A stretch of DNA of 16,182 nucleotides from the NCBI GenBank assembly GCA_046758085.1, contig JBHHZP010000079.1, positions 1-16,182 on the forward strand, in the 5' to 3' direction. Made by a program: the position numbers and the translations under genes. Each line of letters opens with the position of its first letter. The stretch's first letter is position 1. The DNA is from VRUB01 sp046758085 (lineage in GTDB: Bacteria > Pseudomonadota > Gammaproteobacteria > Acidiferrobacterales > SPGG2). The notes beneath the pieces are model-generated. The model saw only the letters and a list, made by a program, of their open reading frames with translations, did no database searches and was not told the origin of the DNA. Positions 6,684 through 12,332 of the stretch are shown here, piece by piece.

Positions 6684-8099
6684 ATGGACAAGAAAGAGAT
6701 TTTGAAATTCGCCAAGGCGAATAATGTGGAAATTGTAGACTTGAAGTTCTGCGATTTCCCCGGTCTTTGGCAGCATTTTTCCATTCCGATCTCGGTGTTA
6801 AGCGATGAGTTGTTTGACGAGGGAATCGGTTATGACGGTTCCAGCATCCGCGGTTTTCAGAAGATCCAGGAAAGCGACATGCTACTGATGCCGGATCCCG
6901 AGACCGCGTTTCTTGATCCCTTCACCCAGATACCCACGCTCAGCCTCATCTGCAATGTACGCGATCCGGTGACGGGACAGCCGTATTCTCGGGATCCACG
7001 CTTCGTTGCGCAAAAGGCCGAACAGTACTTGAAAAGCGCCGGCGTTGCCGACCTTAGCTACTGGGGACCGGAGATCGAGTTCTATATCTTCGACAACGTG
7101 CGCTTCGACCAGACCTACAATCAGGGCTTTTACCACGTCGATTCGATAGAGGGTTTCTGGAACTCGGGCGATGCTTCCAGACCCAATCTGGGCTACAAGC
7201 CGCGTTACAAGGAAGGGTATTTTCCTGTGCCGCCGATGGATCACATGCAGGATATCCGTTCCGAGATGGTTCAGGCGCTGCAAAAGGTAGGTATACAAAT
7301 CGAGGTGCATCATCATGAGGTGGGCACTGCGGGGCAGGCCGAGATTGACATGCGCTATACGACGCTAACGCGCATGGCCGACCAGGTGCTGTTGTACAAG
7401 TACATCGTGAAGAACGTCGCACTCAAGCACGGTAAAACGGTAACGATGATGCCCAAGCCCATATTCATGGATAACGGCTCAGGCATGCACACCCATCAAA
7501 GCCTGTGGAAGAACGGCAACAACCTGTTCTTCGACGCTAACAACTACGGTTTGATCAGCGACGCAGCTCGGTACTATATCGGTGGGATACTGAAGCATGC
7601 CGACGCCTTGTGCGCCTTGATCGCACCCACGACCAACTCGTACCGGCGTCTTGTTCCCGGCTATGAGGCGCCGATTAACCTGGTGTATTCGCAGCGCAAT
7701 CGCAGTGCCTGTGTGCGCATTCCTATGTACAGCAGCAGCGAAAAAGCCAAGCGTCTCGAGTTCAGGACCCCTGATGCGAGCTGTAACCCGTACTATGCCT
7801 TTTCGGCGATGCTCATGGCAGGGCTCGACGGCATCGAAAACAAGATCGAACCGCCGGAGCCGCTCGACAAGGATCTCTATGATCTGGAACCGGAAGAGCA
7901 GAAGAACATCAAGTCGGTCGTAGGTTCGCTCGAAGATGCGCTGGATGCACTCGAGCAGGATCATGAGTTCCTGGCCAAAGGCGACGTGTTTACGCAGGAT
8001 GTAATCGATACGTGGCTCGCTTACAAGCGCGAGCGCGAGGTCGATGCCATCCGGCTGCGTCCGCATCCCTACGAGTTTGCACTGTATTACGACGTTTAA
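6684..8099 (+). CDS. glnA: Type I glutamine synthetase
   Basis: This protein of 471 residues makes glutamine from glutamate, ammonia and ATP as a cytoplasmic dodecamer. It carries the GSI signatures GYDGSSIRGFQKIQESDM (about 49-66), the EVHHHEVGTAGQAEID metal-site block, FMDNGSGMHTHQS, the ATP-binding APTTNSYRRLVPGYEAP and RNRSACVRIP. The adenylylation site is Tyr399 in DKDLYDLEPEE, so it can be the target of GlnE encoded next door. The start matches family N-termini; the ribosome site is an unusual run of six Gs at 6672-6677, 6 nt before the ATG. The wording (FPGLWQHFSIPIS, GYKPRYKEGYFPVPP, GILKHADALCALIAPTTNSY) resembles glutamine synthetases I associate with deltaproteobacteria and cyanobacteria more than the standard enteric or pseudomonad enzyme. 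The 3' flank holds a 7-bp-period repeat rather than a clear terminator. Confidence 0.96.
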   Translation: MDKKEILKFAKANNVEIVDLKFCDFPGLWQHFSIPISVLSDELFDEGIGYDGSSIRGFQKIQESDMLLMPDPETAFLDPFTQIPTLSLICNVRDPVTGQPYSRDPRFVAQKAEQYLKSAGVADLSYWGPEIEFYIFDNVRFDQTYNQGFYHVDSIEGFWNSGDASRPNLGYKPRYKEGYFPVPPMDHMQDIRSEMVQALQKVGIQIEVHHHEVGTAGQAEIDMRYTTLTRMADQVLLYKYIVKNVALKHGKTVTMMPKPIFMDNGSGMHTHQSLWKNGNNLFFDANNYGLISDAARYYIGGILKHADALCALIAPTTNSYRRLVPGYEAPINLVYSQRNRSACVRIPMYSSSEKAKRLEFRTPDASCNPYYAFSAMLMAGLDGIENKIEPPEPLDKDLYDLEPEEQKNIKSVVGSLEDALDALEQDHEFLAKGDVFTQDVIDTWLAYKREREVDAIRLRPHPYEFALYYDV

Positions 8100-8103
8100 A
8101 GGC

Positions 8104-8195
8104 AGTAGCGGGTGGCAAGTAGCTAGTAGCAGGTACAGATCCACAGAATTTGGGTATTTCTAGCTACTCGCTACCCGAAGCTCGTTACTTGCTAG
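8104..8195. repeat. Two arrays of degenerate heptamer repeats forming a hairpin, glnA 3' flank
   Basis: From 8104 the sequence divides into 7-mers AGTAGCG, GGTGGCA, AGTAGCT, AGTAGCA and GGTACAG. After a 21-nt spacer (8139-8159), from 8160, it reads CTAGCTA, CTCGCTA, CCCGAAG, CTCGTTA and CTTGCTA, which are the complementary words. AGTAGCTAG (8118-8126) pairs perfectly with CTAGCTACT (8160-8168), and further pairing is possible. The element fills the whole gap between glnA and the methyltransferase gene. No T-tract follows, so it is not a standard terminator. Confidence 0.7.
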
Positions 8196-8201
8196 TTTGT
8201 T

Positions 8202-8849
8202 ATGAAAGCCATTGTTCCGAAGCCCATCGAGGAATACGCAACCGCGCACACGACCTCGCATTCGGCGCTGCTCGAGGAGCTCGAGGCGTACACACTCGCC
8301 AACTGCGCCCACCCGCAGATGCTGATCGGCCGGCTCGAAGGCGCGCTCCTGAGGATGCTGATATGCATCAGCGATGCGCGCCGCATCCTGGAGGTCGGCC
8401 TGTTTACCGGTTACTCGGCGCTGACCATGGCCGAGGTGCTGCCGCAAAACGGCGAGCTCATCAGTTGCGAAATGAATACCGAGAGTGCGCACATCGCGCA
8501 GTCATTTTTTGACCGCAGCCTGCACGGGCACAAGATCAGCGTTCGCCTTGGTTCAGCGCTCGACACTATCAAGACGCTTGATCCCAAGACACCCTTCGAT
8601 CTTATTTTTATCGATGCCGATAAGGAGACCTACAGCGCCTACTACGAGGCGACGCTGCCGCTGCTCAAGACCGGCGGACTGCTGCTTGCCGACAACACGC
8701 TGTGGTCCGGCAACGTGCTCAAGCCGCAAGCCGAGAGCGACCGTGCGGTGGTGGCGTTCAATGACCGTGTGCAGCAGGACGATCGCGTAGAGAACGTGCT
8801 GTTGACGGTGCGCGACGGCCTGACGCTAATAAGAAAATGTGAGGCGTAA
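8202..8849 (+). CDS. SAM-dependent O-methyltransferase (class I, CCoAOMT-like)
   Basis: This 215-residue cytoplasmic enzyme belongs to the O-methyltransferase family 3 (caffeoyl-CoA/catechol type), which methylates small hydroxylated compounds using S-adenosylmethionine and a divalent metal. The SAM-binding motif is ILEVGLFTGYSALTMAEVLP (62-81). FDLIFIDADKETYSAYY (132-148) contains metal ligand Asp138 and the expected Lys141, and LLLADNTLWSGNV (160-172) supplies Asp164 and Asn165. The substrate cannot be told from sequence; bacterial members often act on quinone- or phenol-like metabolites or are orphan. The start at 8202 lies 6 nt beyond the heptamer element and has no clear Shine-Dalgarno sequence. 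Its last codons and stop lie inside another heptamer-period repeat. It shares strand with glnA and could be co-transcribed through the repeat. Confidence 0.9.
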   Translation: MKAIVPKPIEEYATAHTTSHSALLEELEAYTLANCAHPQMLIGRLEGALLRMLICISDARRILEVGLFTGYSALTMAEVLPQNGELISCEMNTESAHIAQSFFDRSLHGHKISVRLGSALDTIKTLDPKTPFDLIFIDADKETYSAYYEATLPLLKTGGLLLADNTLWSGNVLKPQAESDRAVVAFNDRVQQDDRVENVLLTVRDGLTLIRKCEA

Positions 8850-8866
8850 ACTGCGAGGTGTGAGAA
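8839..8866 (+). repeat. Degenerate heptamer repeat overlapping the methyltransferase stop codon
   Basis: The sequence divides into 7-mers GTGAGGC, GTAAACT, GCGAGGT and GTGAGAA. The first begins within the Cys codon and covers the last codons, while the stop TAA falls in the second. The word family is G(T/C)GAGG(C/T), different from that near glnA, but the period is the same. Only four units, so some of this could be chance. Confidence 0.45.
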
Positions 8867-8945
8867 AAGCCGAGTGAGCGGGCGCTTGCTGGAGTCGGGT
8901 CGCTCGACCAACATTCCCTTTCGGCTCACGGCCGAAGGCAAAAGA

Positions 8946-8970
8946 AAAGCCCCGCACGGAGCGGGGCTTT
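8946..8970 (-). terminator. Rho-independent terminator of groEL
   Basis: AAAGCCCCGC (8946-8955) and GCGGGGCTTT (8961-8970) form a perfect 10-bp stem around the loop ACGGA. Read on the minus strand it is followed by TTCTTTTG, a U-rich tail, 27 nt past the groEL stop. On the plus strand the tail is TTTGTGTG, so it may also weakly stop transcripts from the methyltransferase gene. Confidence 0.9.
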
Positions 8971-8996
8971 GTGTGAATGGCAGGCCTTGGGGCAGC

Positions 8997-10634
8997 TTAC
9001 ATCATGCCTTCCATGCCGCCCATGCCGCCGCCGCCCATTGGCATCTTCTCTTCTTCCTTGGGCAGCTCTGCGACCATGGCCTCGGTAGTAATCATGAGGC
9101 CGGCGATACTCGCGGCGTTCTGCAGCGCGATGCGCACCACCTTGGTGGGATCGAGAATGCCCATCTTCATCATGTCGCCGTACTCGTCGGTGGCGGCGTT
9201 GTAGCCGTAGTTGCCCTTCGCGTCATCCACCTTGTGGAACACCACCGAGCCCTCGGCACCGGAGTTGGCCGCGATCTGGCGCAATGGCTCCTGCATGGCG
9301 CGACGCGCGATCTCGACGCCGACATCCTGGTCGTGGTTGGCGGCCTTGAGGTCCTTGATGGCCTCGAGCGCACGCACCAGGGCGACGCCGCCGCCCGGGA
9401 CTACGCCTTCCTCCACGGCCGCGCGAGTGGCGTGCAAGGCGTCTTCTACGCGTGCCTTCTTCTCCTTCATCTCGACCTCGGTAGCGGCACCGACCTTGAT
9501 CACGGCGACGCCGCCGGCGAGCTTAGCGACACGCTCTTGCATCTTCTCCTTGTCGTAGTCCGACGTGGCCTCCTCGATCTGCGCACGGATCTGGTTCACG
9601 CGCGCCTCGATGTCGGCCTTTTTACCGGCGCCGTCGATGACGGTCGTATTCTCCTTAGTGAGCTGCACGCGTTTGGCCTGACCCAGGGACTCGATGGTGG
9701 TGCTCTCCAGGTTCATGCCGACCTCCTCGGAGATCACGGTGCCCGCCGTCAGGATCGCTATATCCTGCAGCATGGCCTTGCGCCGGTCGCCAAAACCGGG
9801 CGCCTTGACCGCCGCCACCTTGAGGATGCCGCGGATATTATTGACCACCAAGGTCGCCAGCGCCTCGCCTTCCACGTCTTCGGCAACGATCAGAAGCGGC
9901 TTGCCGTTCTTGGCCACGCTCTCCAGCACCGGCAATAGGTCGCGGATGTTGGAGATCTTTTTGTCGTGGATCAGGATATAGGGATCCTCGAGCTCGGCCG
10001 TCATGGTCTCCTGCTTGTTGATGAAATAAGGCGAGAGGTAACCACGATCGAACTGCATACCCTCGACGATGTCGAGCTCGTTCTCAAGCCCCGAACCCTC
10101 TTCCACTGTGATCACGCCTTCCTTGCCGACCTTGTCCATCGCCTCGGCAATCACCTTGCCGATCGACTCGTCGGAGTTGGCGGAGATGGTTCCCACCTGC
10201 GCGATCTCCGCGTGATCGGAGCAATCCCTGGACAGCTTCTGCAGCTGCTCGACGGCGGCAACCACCGCCTTGTCGACGCCGCGCTTGAGGTCCATCGGGT
10301 TCATGCCCGCGGCCACGGACTTCATACCCTCCGCCAGCATGGTCTGCGCCAGCACCGTCGCCGTCGTGGTACCGTCGCCGGCGACGTCCGAGGTCTTGGA
10401 GGCGACCTCTTTCACCATCTGCGCACCCATGTTTTCGTACTTGTCCTTGAGCTCGAGTTCCTTGGCGACGGACACGCCGTCCTTGGTTACGGTGGGCGCG
10501 CCGAAGGCCTTGTCGAGGACCACGTTGCGGCCCTTGGGCCCAAGCGTAACCTTTACCGCATCGGCCAGAATGTTCACGCCCTTAAGCATACGGGCACGGG
10601 CGTGTTCACCGAATAATACGTCTTTGGCAGCCAT
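8997..10634 (-). CDS. groEL: Chaperonin GroEL (Hsp60)
   Basis: This 545-residue protein is the 14-mer chaperonin that encloses unfolded proteins and folds them in ATP-driven cycles with GroES. It starts MAAKDVLFGEHARARMLKG and shows the ATP-binding DGTTTATVLAQ near residue 87, VTVEEGSGLENELDIVEGMQFDRGY near 175-200, GGGVAL near 414, and the flexible Gly-Met tail GGGGMGGMEGMM at the C-terminus. It has full length with no odd residues. TAGGAG lies about 10 nt before the ATG. It follows groES by 35 bp and shares its heat-shock control region; the terminator after it ends the operon. A long plus-strand open frame opposite its 3' half is a codon-bias shadow. Confidence 0.98.
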   Translation of the reverse strand: MAAKDVLFGEHARARMLKGVNILADAVKVTLGPKGRNVVLDKAFGAPTVTKDGVSVAKELELKDKYENMGAQMVKEVASKTSDVAGDGTTTATVLAQTMLAEGMKSVAAGMNPMDLKRGVDKAVVAAVEQLQKLSRDCSDHAEIAQVGTISANSDESIGKVIAEAMDKVGKEGVITVEEGSGLENELDIVEGMQFDRGYLSPYFINKQETMTAELEDPYILIHDKKISNIRDLLPVLESVAKNGKPLLIVAEDVEGEALATLVVNNIRGILKVAAVKAPGFGDRRKAMLQDIAILTAGTVISEEVGMNLESTTIESLGQAKRVQLTKENTTVIDGAGKKADIEARVNQIRAQIEEATSDYDKEKMQERVAKLAGGVAVIKVGAATEVEMKEKKARVEDALHATRAAVEEGVVPGGGVALVRALEAIKDLKAANHDQDVGVEIARRAMQEPLRQIAANSGAEGSVVFHKVDDAKGNYGYNAATDEYGDMMKMGILDPTKVVRIALQNAASIAGLMITTEAMVAELPKEEEKMPMGGGGMGGMEGMM

Positions 10635-10669
10635 GTTATTACTCTCCTAAATGTTCGATTGTCTGCAGA

Positions 10670-10996
10670 TTAATCTTGGATCACGCCCATGATGTCCTCT
10701 TCGCGCATCACGAGCACTTCTTCGTTACCCAGCTTCACCTCGGTGCCGGAATATTTCCCGAACAGCACCTTGTCCCCGGGCTTGACGTCCAACGGGCGGA
10801 TCTCACCGTTTTCGAGGATCTTCCCATTCCCGACGGCGATGATTTCGCCCTGGATGGGCTTTTCCTTCGCGGTATCGGGGATGACGATGCCCCCGGCGGA
10901 CTTGGTTTCCTCTTCGAGGCGACGCACGACCACACGATCGTGCAGCGGACGAATGTTCACAGTGATTTCTCCTTTCTTGAGGGGTTGTGCACTCAT
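10670..10996 (-). CDS. groES: Co-chaperonin GroES (Hsp10), with two possible starts
   Basis: GroES forms the heptameric lid of the GroEL chamber. The classical body NIRPLHDRVVVRRLEEE, with the mobile loop ETKSAGGIVIPDTAKEKP and the ending EVLVMREEDIMGVIQD, is complete. The family-length start is GTG at 10960 (96 residues), with AAAGGAG at 10969-10975, 8 nt upstream. In the same frame an ATG at 10996, with AAGGAGG at 11005-11011, also 8 nt upstream, would add the 12 residues MSAQPLKKGEIT, giving 108. Coordinates given are for the longer form. The extension codons themselves contain the second ribosome site. An ATG at 11032 is also in frame but has no good ribosome site. groEL follows after 35 bp. 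Confidence 0.96.
   Translation of the reverse strand: MSAQPLKKGEITVNIRPLHDRVVVRRLEEETKSAGGIVIPDTAKEKPIQGEIIAVGNGKILENGEIRPLDVKPGDKVLFGKYSGTEVKLGNEEVLVMREEDIMGVIQD
10969..10975 (-). promoter_or_regulatory. Shine-Dalgarno site for the short GroES form
   Basis: AAAGGAG on the minus strand, 8 nt before GTG 10960, the start giving the family-standard GroES length. It lies inside codons of the possible N-terminal extension (KKGE). Confidence 0.7.
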
Positions 10997-11004
10997 TTGG
11001 TTAT

Positions 11005-11011
11005 CCTCCTT
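11005..11011 (-). promoter_or_regulatory. Shine-Dalgarno site for the long GroES form
   Basis: AAGGAGG on the minus strand, 8 nt before ATG 10996. It is a full match to the anti-Shine-Dalgarno sequence at ideal spacing, so the upstream ATG should not be dismissed. Confidence 0.7.
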
Positions 11012-11086
11012 AGCTCGTTTCCAACAGTGCAACGGGTGCCGCCTTGCAGGCCGTTCTGGTACTGTCTGCGGCGCAGTGCCAGTAAA

Positions 11087-11112
11087 CTGGGGCCGTAGCG
11101 GCGGATTTCAAG
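11087..11112 (-). promoter_or_regulatory. Sigma32-type heat-shock promoter of groESL
   Basis: The minus strand reads CTTGAAA (11106-11112, within CCCTTGAAAT), a 13-nt spacer, then CCCCAG (11087-11092) followed by TTTA. This closely matches the RpoH consensus CTTGAAA-N13-15-CCCCAT. It lies about 90 bp upstream of the long groES start and downstream of the CIRCE operator, so transcripts from it would escape the operator. Confidence 0.75.
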
Positions 11113-11130
11113 GGATCGGGCGAAAAATTA

Positions 11131-11157
11131 TTAGCACTCGATCCTATGGAGTGCTAA
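11131..11157. promoter_or_regulatory. CIRCE operator (HrcA binding site)
   Basis: TTAGCACTC (11131-11139), a 9-nt spacer and GAGTGCTAA (11149-11157) are a perfect copy of the CIRCE inverted repeat, the binding site of the heat-shock repressor HrcA. It directly follows the -10 box of the sigma70 promoter and so covers its start site. This predicts an hrcA gene elsewhere in the genome. Confidence 0.96.
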
Positions 11158-11184
11158 TAATAACGATCGCCGAGGTCTTGTCAA
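11157..11184 (-). promoter_or_regulatory. Sigma70 promoter of groESL
   Basis: On the minus strand, TTGACA (11179-11184, perfect -35), a 16-nt spacer and TATTAT (11157-11162; five of six matches) form a strong housekeeping promoter. The CIRCE operator begins at its last -10 base and covers the expected start, the classical arrangement for repression by HrcA. Confidence 0.85.
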
Positions 11185-11203
11185 GCCCGAGCGCTACGGC
11201 GAA

Positions 11204-11635
11204 TCAATCGTCTATACGCCGATACTCGCCGTCCAACGGGCGCCGTGGCTCACCGGAGGGGGCGGGCGGACCGCCGCGTCCGATAAAACCGCGCCGCATC
11301 ACAGCCGTAATCAGATCCCGGCGCAGGCGCGGTACGAGCAGCGCAAAACCCACCGTGTCGGTAAAGAATCCGGGCGTGAGCAGCAAGGCGCCGGCCAGCA
11401 GCAGCGCCACGCCTTCGAGCAGCTCGATTGCCGGGAGCTCTCCCTGGCTGATCATGGCCCGAGCACGTGCGAGCGTCGCAATCCCCTGCGCGCGCACCAG
11501 CGCCGCCCCAATGACCGCCGTCAGCACCACCAGCAAGATAGTCAATCCAGCGCCGATGGCGCTGCCAACGGTGATCAGCAACCAGATCTCAATGACCGGG
11601 ACGACCAGAAAAACGGTAATCAGGATATAGGCCAC
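11204..11635 (-). CDS. fxsA: FxsA family membrane protein
   Basis: From the GTG at 11635 the protein is 143 residues, starting VAYILITVFLVVPVIEIWLL, the typical FxsA opening. Hydrophobic segments at about 1-25, 28-48 and 75-95 (LLEGVALLLAGALLLTPGFF) fit an inner-membrane protein, and TPGFFTDTVGFALLVP is a family signature. The C-terminus is polar, with RRGFIGRGGPPAPSGEP. In E. coli, FxsA overproduction relieves exclusion of phage T7 by the F plasmid; its normal role is unknown. The frame continues upstream: an ATG at 11677 would add 14 mostly basic residues (MNSCRRRSYRREIP). Neither start has a strong Shine-Dalgarno sequence. It lies beside groESL and near cutA, as in E. coli. Confidence 0.88.
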   Translation of the reverse strand: MAYILITVFLVVPVIEIWLLITVGSAIGAGLTILLVVLTAVIGAALVRAQGIATLARARAMISQGELPAIELLEGVALLLAGALLLTPGFFTDTVGFALLVPRLRRDLITAVMRRGFIGRGGPPAPSGEPRRPLDGEYRRIDD

Positions 11636-12002
11636 GGGAATTTCCCGGCGGTATGATCGGCGCCGACACGAGTTCATCAACGTGGCGACCCCCGGGCCGG
11701 GGATCCGCACCGAAACGCCCCGACTGGCCTGATATGGGGACGCCGCCGTCAATTCCAACCGTAACGCGGCACGGCTTCCGCTGCGGTCGCGCAACCCGCA
11801 CCTGGGGCCCGTCAATTCAGGGGCGAGCGGGGTCACGCTTGCGTGCGCCGATCCTGGGTGGCCGGTGTAGGCTGCGCTGCGGCGCGCAAAAAAAGGGTGA
11901 CACGTGCGGTCACCCTGGCTTTAATTCACCGTAAGGAGGAGTCGATATAAGCTAAAAAAGCGTATACCTTGTACGACTGGCGAGCCCTGTGCGAGTTCCC
12001 TG
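11636..12002. other. fxsA-cutA divergent intergenic region (367 bp)
   Basis: I find no convincing gene. Open frames from 11653 to 11934 (plus) and upstream of fxsA (minus) are Arg-, Pro- and Gly-rich with no family resemblance. The region holds a minus-strand intrinsic terminator (11888-11916), a consensus Shine-Dalgarno sequence TAAGGAGGA (11932-11940) with no ATG, GTG or TTG at usable distance, and an AT-rich stretch (11943-11970) that could hold the cutA promoter (for example TATAAG at 11945-11950), though without a good -35. Confidence 0.55.
11888..11916 (-). terminator. Rho-independent terminator with no assigned gene
   Basis: AGGGTGAC (11894-11901) and GTCACCCT (11909-11916) form a perfect 8-bp stem with a 7-nt loop. 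Read on the minus strand it runs into seven Ts, a textbook intrinsic terminator. It lies about 250 nt upstream of fxsA on the same strand, and no minus-strand gene ends before it. On the plus strand the stem is followed by TGGCTTTAATT, a poor tail. Confidence 0.75.
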
Positions 12003-12332
12003 ATGCCGACACCCGATATTCAAATTGTCCTCACAACTTGCCCGGATAGCGAAACAGCCGGGGCGCTCGCGCGTAGCCTGGTGAGCGAAGCGCTGGCCGC
12101 CTGTGTGAACATCTTGCCGGCGGCGCAGTCCGTTTACAGCTGGAAAGGCAAGATCGAAAGCGAGAGCGAGCACGTGCTGCTGATCAAGTCACATGTGCGC
12201 AACTACGCGGCCATCGAGGCACGTATCAAAGCGCTGCATCCGTACGAACTTCCCGAGATCGTTGCAGTCCCAATCGTAGCTGGCCTCGCCGAGTATCTCG
12301 CTTGGGCGAGCGACCCGCGGAAGGAACAATGA
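12003..12332 (+). CDS. cutA: CutA1 family divalent cation tolerance protein
   Basis: This small soluble protein of 109 residues belongs to the trimeric, PII-like ferredoxin-fold CutA1 family, linked to copper tolerance in E. coli although its molecular role is debated. The body is typical: IQIVLTTCPDSETAGALARSLV, AACVNILPAAQSVYSWKGKIE, EHVLLIKSHV and HPYELPEIVAVPIVAGLAEYLAW. No good Shine-Dalgarno sequence precedes the ATG at 12003; the nearest consensus one ends 62 nt upstream, and the frame has no other start codon. Its stop overlaps the next start in an ATGA, so the dsbD-like gene is translationally coupled. The cutA-dsbD pairing is also seen in E. coli. Confidence 0.94.
   Translation: MPTPDIQIVLTTCPDSETAGALARSLVSEALAACVNILPAAQSVYSWKGKIESESEHVLLIKSHVRNYAAIEARIKALHPYELPEIVAVPIVAGLAEYLAWASDPRKEQ

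Noticed and set aside
7479..8144. 221-codon minus-strand open frame opposite glnA
   Set aside because: It lies inside an intact glnA, has no family motif, and its composition reflects codon bias of the real gene.
8874..9938. Long plus-strand open frame (354 codons) opposite groEL
   Set aside because: It has no recognisable domain, is His-, Leu- and Asp-rich as expected from the reverse of strongly biased groEL codons, and groEL is unmistakable on the other strand.
11653..11934. 93-codon plus-strand open frame between fxsA and cutA
   Set aside because: It is Arg-, Pro- and Gly-rich with no ribosome site or recognisable domain, and runs through the terminator hairpin.
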